The notes beneath the pieces were generated by a model, which had not been told where the DNA came from, ran no database searches, and saw nothing but the letters and a program-made list of their open reading frames with translations. Below are positions 40,580-48,105 of a stretch of DNA of 64,000 nt, piece after piece. This DNA is from Spirosoma fluviale. GTDB taxonomy: Bacteria > Bacteroidota > Bacteroidia > Cytophagales > Spirosomataceae. The DNA is taken from NCBI RefSeq assembly GCF_900230225.1, contig NZ_OCNH01000001.1, positions 1,612,001-1,676,000 on the forward strand, written 5' to 3'. Position 1 is the first letter of the stretch. The number at the start of each line of letters is the position of its first letter. The translations under genes were made by a program, and so were the position numbers.

Positions 40580-41413
40580 TTATCGAATTAATTTAAGCGT
40601 ATATGAATCAATTGGAACTGTTGTATTGCATTCCCAAATTGAACTGAATGAGTGCATATATTTTTTAATGACTTCACTGTTGCTGTTCTTGATTTTAAAA
40701 GCTGGTAGGTCAGAACTGTTATGCTTGTAAAGGAAATGAACAAAATAACTATATTTTTTAACATCATTAGGGTCGATAATATAGGCCCTGACTCTAGGTA
40801 TATAATTGTATAGCCTTATTTCTAAGCTTCCACTTGTAATCGCGTTTTTTGACGATTTAATCATGTTCCATTCCTCTTTTAATTCTTTTAACGCCTTTAT
40901 TGTTGTTTCGCAATCAATCAGAAATTCTCTGGTTGTATCATTGAAATCTTCTAAAACAATATCTCGTCTGAAACTGTCCGGATTAAAAATTAAGTACTTT
41001 ATGTTAGCGCCGTTCCTGAGCTTATCTAAAAGGATATTTTTGTGCTCTTTGACCGAAATGTAAAAATTGCCAGCCCAAAAAATAGCCTCTCTGTCTATAC
41101 TTGAATAGATGTTCTTGAATTCTTGTTGAATTAGTCTACTTTCAGAAAAAACTTGAATAAGCGTTTCTTCAGTTTTTTCTTTAAAAAAAGGGAAAGCTAG
41201 AAGAGATAAAACTATACCTAATAATGATAAGATCCAGCTATTTTCGAAATTTCCACCCAATTTTACGGATGCAATTTCTATGTTTGGAACTATTGAAATA
41301 ACTATAAGTGCAAACCCTGCTCCTGCAACAGTGTTAATTAGAGTTTCTGAATAATTAAGTTTAGCTAACAGGCTTATTCGCTTAGTATTCATTTTTATAG
41401 AGTTTATATTCAA
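40580..41413 (-). CDS. Two-helix membrane protein with PLD-like soluble domain, 277 aa
   Basis: Membrane helices at about 26-43 and 59-77. The soluble part starts near 108 with EAIFWAGNFYISVKEHKN and GANIKYLIFNPDS, resembling the phospholipase D-like sensor folds in which a catalytic HKD motif has been lost; IPRVRAYIIDPND follows near 225. No intact HKD motif is visible, so catalysis is doubtful. The plan of membrane anchor plus sensor or effector domain is common among suspected defence proteins. The fold call is from pattern only. Confidence 0.45.
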   Translation of the reverse strand: MNINSIKMNTKRISLLAKLNYSETLINTVAGAGFALIVISIVPNIEIASVKLGGNFENSWILSLLGIVLSLLAFPFFKEKTEETLIQVFSESRLIQQEFKNIYSSIDREAIFWAGNFYISVKEHKNILLDKLRNGANIKYLIFNPDSFRRDIVLEDFNDTTREFLIDCETTIKALKELKEEWNMIKSSKNAITSGSLEIRLYNYIPRVRAYIIDPNDVKKYSYFVHFLYKHNSSDLPAFKIKNSNSEVIKKYMHSFSSIWECNTTVPIDSYTLKLIR

Positions 41414-41715
41414 TTGCCTTGATTAAATCTAAGTTTTAAATTACTAGTTGGATCACACCAGACATACTCACGGGCAAAGGCCTGTCTGTCAAGAAGCACA
41501 ACTTATTCGTATGAACCAGAAATTAAGCCAATTCATACACTCTCGCCCAACAAACCTGAATGTTGTTGGAGGGAAAAGCTAGATGCTTGGATATTAAACC
41601 AATTACAAACTCAATACAGTCCTATTGTTGTGCTGAAAATTCACCTTTGAAACGTCCATCTTGCCTTTGGTATCGTACCCAAGCGAAGTGAAAAAATTCA
41701 ATTAGTTTAAGACTA

Positions 41716-42579
41716 CTATCTAATGATATGGTCTACATTCTTAGATAATACGCTTGAAATAAACTTATTAACGGTAGTCTGTCCACCTCCCAAATTATTG
41801 TAAAATCCTACAATTCTAGGATTTAGTTGGGTACTATCATCGTAAATTTTAGCTTTGATTGTTGCAATAGCCATTATTGCATTTTGAATTGTGGTTGTGT
41901 TTAGCTGGCTTGGTATTGGAATCAGACTTGAGATATCTTTCCCACTAATTCCAAGTGTTTGAACTATTAATGTCCCTGTAATTTGTTTAGCTTCTGCTGC
42001 AATACCTAATGCAAATAGGTTACCCAAATCAACACTGCCTTCGTTCACTTTTATAGTAGCCGAGAATCTTAGACCAACACCTACATAAACAGGTATCACT
42101 CCATCGGGATTAAAGCCATTTGAACTTCCATCAGGATTATTTATCAAAGTGTAAGGGATAAAATCTTTGATGTTATTTAAAGAATCTACCTTTATCATTA
42201 CCGGAAAAGACTTGGTGTCAAACTTGATGTAGTCTATTACAACCACATAACTATTTCCAGCATACCCAATTTTTGCTGGTCCGAAGCTAGCATTTCCTTT
42301 TCCATCTGCTTGCCCAATCGCTAATCTCATAGTTTCGTCGGGTAGTGACCCCATCAAACGATTATTTGGGATCTGAATAACACCACCATAATAATATGCT
42401 GAGTCTAACTTTCGGTCGAAAAAACGTGGATTAACAGGTAATGGATCTAAAGGCTGATACCCAAATGTTTGGGCGTTTTGCGGGTCCCCCAGTGAAGTTG
42501 TTTTTGAGAGCAGTTTGGAAGGAGAACAACCCAATGCTATTATTAATAAAGCCAAGATATATAAGAGAAATTTATCCAT
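41716..42579 (-). CDS. Lipoprotein of unknown function, 287 aa
   Basis: Lipoprotein signal with lipobox LIIALGC (Cys18). The mature protein is beta-rich, with several repeats of strand-turn patterns, a long region of small residues near 175-215 and a GGGQTTVNKF segment near the end. Not recognised as a known binding protein. In Bacteroidetes such proteins usually reach the outer membrane. A lysogenic-conversion or receptor-masking role is possible but not shown. Last gene of the island before the tRNA region. Confidence 0.55.
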   Translation of the reverse strand: MDKFLLYILALLIIALGCSPSKLLSKTTSLGDPQNAQTFGYQPLDPLPVNPRFFDRKLDSAYYYGGVIQIPNNRLMGSLPDETMRLAIGQADGKGNASFGPAKIGYAGNSYVVVIDYIKFDTKSFPVMIKVDSLNNIKDFIPYTLINNPDGSSNGFNPDGVIPVYVGVGLRFSATIKVNEGSVDLGNLFALGIAAEAKQITGTLIVQTLGISGKDISSLIPIPSQLNTTTIQNAIMAIATIKAKIYDDSTQLNPRIVGFYNNLGGGQTTVNKFISSVLSKNVDHIIR

Positions 42580-43007
42580 TAGTAAAGATTTATTTGGGAA
42601 AATATTGAATTAATGAAGTTTAACTGCCAAAATGTTCTCTTTATCTAAAGTGTACTGATTTGTATAATCTAGTGTTAGATTAAAGGAGAGTTTCATTATG
42701 ATTAAAGTCTCAAAATAACCCCCAAAAAATTAGTATATTATGTTATAGAGATATCGTTCTGAAATCTGGATTGGAAAACCTGAACTTAGTTCAGGAACAT
42801 GAATCTTCTCGCTAAGACACTCACTTTTCAACTTGTAAATTTAATACGGCCAGAAAAGGATTGGTAGGGTATTTTTCCCGTATTCTGGGTGGATGGCATA
42901 GCTTAAATATAGGTTAAAGGATAATTGTCTTTTTAGCTATTGTCCAATTAATGCCAAATTGATCCGGATAATTGATTCAGATATATGTATAATAGGTTAC
43001 CCTTATG
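42580..43007. other. Gene-free spacer before the RNA region
   Basis: No gene was seen on either strand. It holds a second AGATATATGTATA-like element (about 42979) that recurs near 44060 and 60378, possibly a phage promoter feature, and GTATTTTTCCCGTATTCTGG near 42867, similar to TTTTCCCCGTATTCTATGG at 37477. Confidence 0.35.
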
Positions 43008-43113
43008 CTTCCTGCTAGAGTTTGCCAAACTGGGAGCGGCTCGTATAGACCGGGCGAATGCAGTTTGGAGAAAGCAATTTAAATCGAATCAGCTTTCTTT
43101 TTTAAGCAGGAGG
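43008..43113 (+). ncRNA. Structured RNA candidate (three-way junction)
   Basis: Three nested helices can form: an outer one CTTCCTGCT (43008-43016) with AGCAGGAGG (43105-43113), 8 of 9 paired; inside it CCAAACTG (43025-43032) with CAGTTTGG (43061-43068) and AGAAAGC (43069-43075) with GCTTTCT (43092-43098). The last is followed by a T run that could end transcription if the outer helix is not used. It lies beside two tRNA genes. No known riboswitch or RNA family was recognised, and the strand is chosen from the T run. Confidence 0.35.
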
Positions 43114-43192
43114 TATTCTGTGAGGCCAACCAGTACTAAATAGACAATCCAATGTTCACACACCCTCAACGGGTTGTCCCCGTTTAGCGACC

Positions 43193-43280
43193 TGGCAGAG
43201 AGGGCGGGATTTTAACTCGCGAGACAATTAAGCCTGACACCTCAGTAGGGTGTTGGTTTCAGCCACTTACCAACCACTCT
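43193..43280 (-). tRNA. tRNA-Ser-like, anticodon apparently ACU, CCA encoded
   Basis: On the minus strand the 88-nt sequence folds as a class II tRNA: acceptor AGAGTGG/CCTCTCT (6 of 7 pairs), G discriminator and encoded CCA (43193-43195), D stem GTTGG/CCAAC, a perfect anticodon stem ACACC/GGTGT with loop CTACTGA, a long variable arm, and a T arm GCGAG/CCCGC with one mismatch and an unusual TTAAAAT loop. Class II form plus G73 point to serine; the anticodon ACT would read AGU. The T loop lacks the usual TTC, so it may be decayed. Confidence 0.5.
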
Positions 43281-43470
43281 ATATAGTTTATTTAAGTCAA
43301 ACTATCGCTGAGTATCTCTTTTGGGGCCTGGGTAGTAGAGCCCCTGCATTTGACTTTTTAAGCTGACCGGATAGCATTTGGCACACCAGTTAGTTTGGCG
43401 ATTTCATTTCTCTTACGTAGGGGCCACACTAACAGCGCCACCAACGCAAACTCTCCCACAATCAACTTAG

Positions 43471-43544
43471 AGCGGAGGGATGGACTCGAACCACCGACCT
43501 ACGAACCTTTCAATCCGTCACTCTGCCACCTGAGCTACCTCCGC
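43471..43544 (-). tRNA. tRNA-Phe-like with 8-nt anticodon loop
   Basis: A complete cloverleaf on the minus strand: acceptor GCGGAGG/CCTCCGC perfect, D stem GCTC/GAGT, T stem GGTGG/CCATC with loop TTCGAGT, variable AGGTC. The anticodon stem ACGGA/TTCGT encloses TTGAAAGG, eight bases instead of seven; after the universal T the anticodon is GAA (phenylalanine). CCA is not encoded and the discriminator is T rather than A. Either a functional odd tRNA (the eight-base loop recalls +1 frameshift suppressors) or a copy with a one-base insertion. Confidence 0.7.
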
Positions 43545-43717
43545 TTTTTTAGTAGTTTACGGGCACTTTTATACGTCATCCGTTGAGCCTTGTATTGAGT
43601 TCGTTGAATACATCACTGGAAACGGAGTTATCGGCTGCTGGTCGGAGGTGAAGGGTAAGCCAGTCTACTGCCAGCATAGTCACAAGGAAAAGTAAGTCGA
43701 GCATACGCGTACTAAAT

Positions 43718-43975
43718 TCAGGCCTGAGCCCGGGATGAAACTTTCTCAAACGTTACCCTGTACTCGTCGCCGGGTTCAAACAGGCCAAACGCGTCGGGGT
43801 TGGTAATGGTCAGGGCGATCTGTCCCTGGGGCGTGAAATTGGAAAACACCCTGTTTTCAGGTTTGGTCGCACTGGGGGTAACGGCAGAGAACTGTAAAAT
43901 TTCTGAACCGCTTTTGGTCGACAGCACGCTATCGACTTCAAAACGGGTTACAATACCTACTGGCGAGGTGGACAT
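43718..43975 (-). CDS. Small phage protein, 85 aa
   Basis: Not recognised. Beta-rich throughout with no helix of note: alternating V/F/I strands and a SNFTPQGQIALTITNP turn-strand in the middle, then YRVTFEKV. This resembles small beta-sandwich or regulatory domains of phages, but no family was identified. GC content returns to phage level here, so it marks the right boundary of the island. Minus strand, alone, 131 bp beyond the next gene of the same strand. Confidence 0.45.
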   Translation of the reverse strand: MSTSPVGIVTRFEVDSVLSTKSGSEILQFSAVTPSATKPENRVFSNFTPQGQIALTITNPDAFGLFEPGDEYRVTFEKVSSRAQA

Positions 43976-44106
43976 AAAAGTTACGGTTAAATACGGAATC
44001 GTTAGTCTCTTGTCAAGAGAGACCGCTAAGATAATGAAAAAGAATAAATAGTAAATAGTATATATGTATAGTTTGCTATTTCTTGAGGAGCCCTGTAAGG
44101 TGCGGC

Positions 44107-44577
44107 TCAGGCGTCGAAACTATCGGGTAGGTCTGGAAGCGCCGGGATAGGCCGGATAACCCATTCATATCGGTCAGAATTGAACAGATATCGTTTTTTG
44201 CCGCGCCGGTCCTTTACCGTGACAATCTTGTTTTTAAGTTCAAGGAACTCGGCAAAGAGAATCTTTTCGGTACCGGTTTCTTTGTCTCCCTGATTACAGA
44301 CAACCTTCTGACCCACGTTGAGGGAGGTTTTAGGCGGGGTGGCTGGCAAATTCAGGTTCGAGCCGTCGTTGGGGTAGGGCACCTTTGGGGCGACTTTATA
44401 GCCCTGAATCCGATCGGGGCGTATGCCGGTATCGAAGTGATTGAGCGAATCCCGGAACCCGCTCAGATTGGCAGCCAGTTGAAGCTGCTCGTTGAACTCG
44501 GCGGATTCGCCCTGCTCGTCGGCCAAATCCAGCATTTTCATGACGGCTTTCAGCCGGTTATTCTCCTGTACGTTCAT
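44107..44577 (-). CDS. Hypothetical phage protein, 156 aa
   Basis: Not recognised. Helical N-terminus (about 1-50), proline-rich linker (about 65-85), then a small beta domain near 85-140 (VGQKVVCNQGDKE, KIVTVKDRRGKKRYLF) that looks like an SH3-like or KOW-like barrel. Last gene of the four-gene minus-strand unit starting at 45382, 9 bp after the 60-aa gene. A nucleic-acid or regulatory role is a guess from the barrel pattern. Confidence 0.5.
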   Translation of the reverse strand: MNVQENNRLKAVMKMLDLADEQGESAEFNEQLQLAANLSGFRDSLNHFDTGIRPDRIQGYKVAPKVPYPNDGSNLNLPATPPKTSLNVGQKVVCNQGDKETGTEKILFAEFLELKNKIVTVKDRRGKKRYLFNSDRYEWVIRPIPALPDLPDSFDA

Positions 44578-44586
44578 TTATATACG

Positions 44587-44769
44587 TTAATTTAATTGAA
44601 TCGGGTAACCCATCATGTAGACCGTGTGGGGTCTATCGGGGCTGGGGTTTAACTCGCTGGGCGCATGCAGTATCGGATCGTAGAGTTCGTCATCCTCCTC
44701 GACGGTAATGGAGTAGTCGCCCCAGCCGGTATAGTTAGCCAGCGCACGGGCATCCTCTACGTGTTTCAC
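44587..44769 (-). CDS. Small phage protein, 60 aa
   Basis: Not recognised. Starts at GTG 44769, overlapping the stop of the 24-codon gene upstream (GTGA). Soluble and acidic (EEDDELYDP), with no membrane segment. Kept as real because it is tightly coupled within the minus-strand operon and has phage-like codons. Confidence 0.45.
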   Translation of the reverse strand: MKHVEDARALANYTGWGDYSITVEEDDELYDPILHAPSELNPSPDRPHTVYMMGYPIQLN

Positions 44770-44840
44770 ATAGCCCCATTTTCAGAGAAAATAACCTGTC
44801 CATCGGGATACTGTCGAATAATGAAGTTGATAATTCTCAT
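44766..44840 (-). CDS. Very small coupled gene, 24 aa
   Basis: ATG at 44838-44840 overlaps the stop of the 181-aa gene (ATGA) and its own TGA overlaps the GTG of the 60-aa gene. The product starts MRIINFIIRQYPDGQ and ends SENGAM. Overlaps on both sides make it a likely translational link or microprotein; function unknown. Confidence 0.4.
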   Translation of the reverse strand: MRIINFIIRQYPDGQVIFSENGAM

Positions 44841-45382
44841 GCGGCAAGGTCAAGTTCCTCAGAAACGATGTCGAAATTCACATTCATCCGCGCGGCTTGC
44901 TGAATGACAGTTTTCAGTAAATGACGCCATTGCGCAGCACAGGCGTGGTTTTGGTTGTCGTAAATCTCTTCAATGAAGTTTCCCGCTTCCCGGAAGTGAC
45001 GGGTTTGGACCCAAGTGTAGGAGGTGTTCATCTGGGCGTAGGTAATCAGGGGCGTTAGCTGGCGCACAAGGGCAACAAACCAGATGCGGGCATCGTCGAT
45101 GAGGTGTTCCCGTTTGATCTGTTCCAGCGGCCTTCGGCCTGCCCGGCGCTTATCGCCCCGGCCGATCAACTGGTTTTGGGTAATGCCGTATTCGCTGACG
45201 ATGGCGTTGGCGATGGCTTCGAACAAGGTGTGCTCACCGATTCGGGCAAAGTGCTGACGTAAATGATACTGCTCAACAGCATCCTGTAGCTGCTGATGAC
45301 TGTGTTCAAGTCGGGCAAAATTGGCTTCGATTAGGCGTAGTTGTCCTTGTAGCTGCTCGATTGCAAGCTCAGTAGGAGTCAT
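44837..45382 (-). CDS. DnaA domain IV-like DNA-binding protein, 181 aa
   Basis: N-terminal coiled coil (about residues 5-45), then a helical domain with the outline of DnaA domain IV: IVSEYGITQNQLIGRGDKRR, IWFVALVRQLT, then a TWVQTRHFREA helix where DnaA has its GRDHTTV-type signature. There is no AAA+ ATPase domain. It could bind DNA as a replication or transcription regulator of the phage. First gene of a coupled minus-strand unit and divergent from the capsid operon, with a paired CATATG site between them. Confidence 0.5.
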   Translation of the reverse strand: MTPTELAIEQLQGQLRLIEANFARLEHSHQQLQDAVEQYHLRQHFARIGEHTLFEAIANAIVSEYGITQNQLIGRGDKRRAGRRPLEQIKREHLIDDARIWFVALVRQLTPLITYAQMNTSYTWVQTRHFREAGNFIEEIYDNQNHACAAQWRHLLKTVIQQAARMNVNFDIVSEELDLAA

Positions 45383-45426
45383 TCAGAAATTGATTTTGAT
45401 TCTGGCAATTCAAATATATAATCTTC

Positions 45427-45453
45427 CATATGTAATTGCTATTATTTCATATG
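45427..45453. promoter_or_regulatory. Paired CATATG sites between divergent operons
   Basis: CATATG at 45427-45432 and 45448-45453 share wider similarity (CATATG(T/A)A) and are 21 bp apart, two helical turns, in the 123-bp gap between the DnaA-like gene and the capsid operon. A regulator site is plausible; the neighbouring DNA-binding protein is a candidate ligand. Confidence 0.35.
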
Positions 45454-45505
45454 AATAATTAAGCATGCGTCCTTCACTTTTGGGGAAAAATGAACCTCTC
45501 CCAAA

Positions 45506-46432
45506 ATGATTCCAGGTTTTGACGAAGCTCAATTGAATGAGGATGCAGGATTAAGCCAGTCCTCGATCAAATTAGACGTGACGTCTGACGGCTCGTTTGC
45601 CATGAATCCCGATGATAAGTCGGCTATGGAAAAGATTGCGGCCCAGACACCGACCGGCATTTCGACACCCGCGCCCCCGGCGCTGCCTGCCGTTCCGGAA
45701 TACCTCTCTACCCACATGCCCGCTCCTGATGCGGCTCCTGCGTCGCGGGAATCCATCGACTGGGGCCAACGCTGGCAGGAAACCTTCGGGGCGGCTCCCG
45801 AAGCGGAAACGGAAATTAACCGGGACAGTTTTGAAGCGGCCGTTGTCAAGCGTGACAGCTACGAGGAATTTCTGGCGGCAAAGCCCGAAGTACCCGTTTT
45901 GCGGGAAATTGTCAGCGGTAGCCTATCGGAAGTAGAACTGGTTCAGCAGGCCGTCAAAGGCGAACTGCAACGCAATGGCATTCGGTCCACGGCGGTCTAC
46001 GATCAGGAGATGCAACTGTATCTCGATGAGAATGGCCAGCTGACTCAGGCGGGCAAGGAACGGGCCAGTCAGGAAAAACAACAGGCGACTCGTCAGCTGA
46101 CCCAGATTGAAACCGCTGCCAGTCAGCACGCCGATGATGCCGTAAGCGGGCTGAGCAACTTTTACCAGGTGCTCGATACGACGGCGACCAATTTTAAGCC
46201 CTTCGGTATTGAACTGCCTGAAACGACGGTAGCCGATATGAAGGAAGACATTCGATCAGGCCGCGTTGATGCCTGGCTCGATAGCAGTAAAACATCGCAA
46301 GAAGCTGCCCATAAGATGTTCCTGCTCTCACTGATTTCTGATCAAACCCGACTGGCTGAATTTATTCGGCTGGCGGATCTGCGTGGTCAGGAGTACGGGG
46401 CGAATCGTCGGCTGGCTTCCCAACTCTCCTAA
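45506..46432 (+). CDS. Scaffold / capsid assembly protein candidate, 308 aa
   Basis: Lies 21 bp before the major capsid gene, the usual place of the scaffold. The N-terminal 80 residues are acidic, A/P-rich and probably disordered; the remainder is mainly helical and Q/E-rich (long helices near 105-215 and 230-305), as scaffolds are. No protease motif was seen, so a fused prohead protease is unlikely. The start ATG 45506 begins MIPGFDEAQL. The call depends on position and composition. Confidence 0.55.
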   Translation: MIPGFDEAQLNEDAGLSQSSIKLDVTSDGSFAMNPDDKSAMEKIAAQTPTGISTPAPPALPAVPEYLSTHMPAPDAAPASRESIDWGQRWQETFGAAPEAETEINRDSFEAAVVKRDSYEEFLAAKPEVPVLREIVSGSLSEVELVQQAVKGELQRNGIRSTAVYDQEMQLYLDENGQLTQAGKERASQEKQQATRQLTQIETAASQHADDAVSGLSNFYQVLDTTATNFKPFGIELPETTVADMKEDIRSGRVDAWLDSSKTSQEAAHKMFLLSLISDQTRLAEFIRLADLRGQEYGANRRLASQLS

Positions 46433-46453
46433 CGTTTAAAACTAGTTTAGCAC

Positions 46454-48010
46454 ATGCCACCAGTACATCCGCTGAAAGTGACTGAGGTTACCCGTAAGCA
46501 ACGTCGCTTAGTCGGTGATATGGAAGCGCGTAACGATCTCTTTTACGACAAAGAGATTTATACGCAGATTGTCCATGCCGAAAACCCGATGAGTCCCTAC
46601 TTCTTCTTCTCGAAGGTGTTAGGGGGTCAGGGTGGGGCTCTCGACGAAATGTTCGAGCCTGTTACCCACGGTATCGGAGCCGAGTTTATTAAAATTCTGG
46701 AAGAAAGCGATTTCCAGGAACACGCCCGTATTCTAGACATCAGCCGGGTTCCCGATCGTCTGTATGCCGGTGTGAACTTTGATGTATCGCTCGACCGCGC
46801 TATCGCTGACGGTGACGAAACGCTGATGGGCCGCGATGAAGAAACGCTGTTCCGCGTGGAAGCGCGTCGTCCGGGTACCAACGGTACGGACTTCACCTTG
46901 CAGTACATCGGCATTCCCGGTACCTACGTATCAGGTGCGTTTCTGCGGGTGAATGATATTCTGCACGTTGGCTACGGTAACTCGAAAGGGCAGGGGTCGA
47001 TGAACTCCAACACCCTTGTCGATGATCTGACCAAACGGACGACGTTCTACAATATGTCGAACATCATCCGCTACGGGTATACCGAAACGGGAGGGTACCT
47101 CTCCGACGAGGTGTATCAGTTCGCCGTAACCAAAGCGATGGACGGTTCGTCGACCGATCCGGTCCGTACCGACCTGCCGGTTAAAGTAATGCGTCGTATC
47201 CTCAAGTCAGTGGATAATGCCCTGATGTACAACACGCCTAACTTTGACCCACGGACGCGTAAGATTGCCAACCAATCGGCCAACGGTCGCTGGCACGAAC
47301 GCCCTTACTTCGCGGGTATGTACTGGATGCTCGATCAGTGTCCATGGAAGTGGCGGCATTCGAAATACGCGTCGTTGGACGAAGGCGTTCAGAAACTCGA
47401 TTACATCCTCCAATTCCTTTACAACAAGCTGGGCAAGAAAAACACCGTTTACGCCATGGCGGAAGGTGCGGGTCTGGAATGGTTGCGTAAAGTGATTCTG
47501 CAAGGGGGTCTCAAAAAATACGGCGTCAACATCTGGCAGCAGGTGACGGGCGGTGACGTGCTGAAGATCGGCTTCGAAGCTGACCAGTACATTACCTCAC
47601 ACGGCCGTATCATCATCTACGACATTGGCCGGGCAATGGACCGTTGGGGTTCGTTCGACAAAACCAGCTTCGGCGGGGTATCGTACCGTAAACGCTCGAA
47701 CCACATCTACCTGATTCCTGGTGCGGTGAAGGGGGCGAACGGGGTGATGAAGAAACCCGCGCACATCTACTTCAAGGAAGGTAACGGGTTCTCACGGGCC
47801 TTCACCTTCGGCTATATGAACGGCATCACCGGCGACAAAGGCTTTACGGCCGATCAGTTGCTGAACATGCAGGATCAGTTCATCAAAAACAGCGTATCCA
47901 ATGATCGCTACCGGCTCGATTCGCCGGTCGATGGCCGGGAGATGCACGTATTGATGCAACTGGTACCCTACATGGATGTGCGCAACGTAGCACGTCTGGA
48001 ATTATTCTAA
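46454..48010 (+). CDS. Major capsid protein
   Basis: 518 aa, mixed alpha/beta with few low-complexity segments, and the most strongly biased codons in the window, as for a highly expressed gene. Size and layout agree with HK97-fold capsid proteins of Bacteroidetes podoviruses: an N-arm (about 1-45), FEPVTHGIGAEFI-type E-loop region, a spine-helix region near 300-350 (KLDYILQFLYNKLGKK) and a beta-rich C-terminus. It follows the scaffold candidate and is closed by a strong terminator. Fold assignment is inferred from size, position and composition. Confidence 0.75.
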   Translation: MPPVHPLKVTEVTRKQRRLVGDMEARNDLFYDKEIYTQIVHAENPMSPYFFFSKVLGGQGGALDEMFEPVTHGIGAEFIKILEESDFQEHARILDISRVPDRLYAGVNFDVSLDRAIADGDETLMGRDEETLFRVEARRPGTNGTDFTLQYIGIPGTYVSGAFLRVNDILHVGYGNSKGQGSMNSNTLVDDLTKRTTFYNMSNIIRYGYTETGGYLSDEVYQFAVTKAMDGSSTDPVRTDLPVKVMRRILKSVDNALMYNTPNFDPRTRKIANQSANGRWHERPYFAGMYWMLDQCPWKWRHSKYASLDEGVQKLDYILQFLYNKLGKKNTVYAMAEGAGLEWLRKVILQGGLKKYGVNIWQQVTGGDVLKIGFEADQYITSHGRIIIYDIGRAMDRWGSFDKTSFGGVSYRKRSNHIYLIPGAVKGANGVMKKPAHIYFKEGNGFSRAFTFGYMNGITGDKGFTADQLLNMQDQFIKNSVSNDRYRLDSPVDGREMHVLMQLVPYMDVRNVARLELF

Positions 48011-48012
48011 CC

Positions 48013-48054
48013 AAAAAAAGGGTCAGGGCTCAAGCCATGCCTGACCCTTTTTTT
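48013..48054 (+). terminator. Rho-independent terminator after the capsid gene
   Basis: Perfect 15-bp stem AAAAAAAGGGTCAGG (48013-48027) and its complement (48040-48054), 12-nt loop, with a T run in the right arm. It starts 2 bp after the capsid stop and would keep capsid transcript levels separate from the downstream virion genes. Confidence 0.9.
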
Positions 48055-48105
48055 ATCCCTCCCTTTTTTGGCTGACTCTGATACTGAATTTTCTCTGTTA
48101 CCAAA

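Noticed and set aside
43395..43586. Plus-strand open frame of 63 codons
   Set aside because: It covers the tRNA-Phe-like gene on the opposite strand, and its sequence is the complement of tRNA arms.
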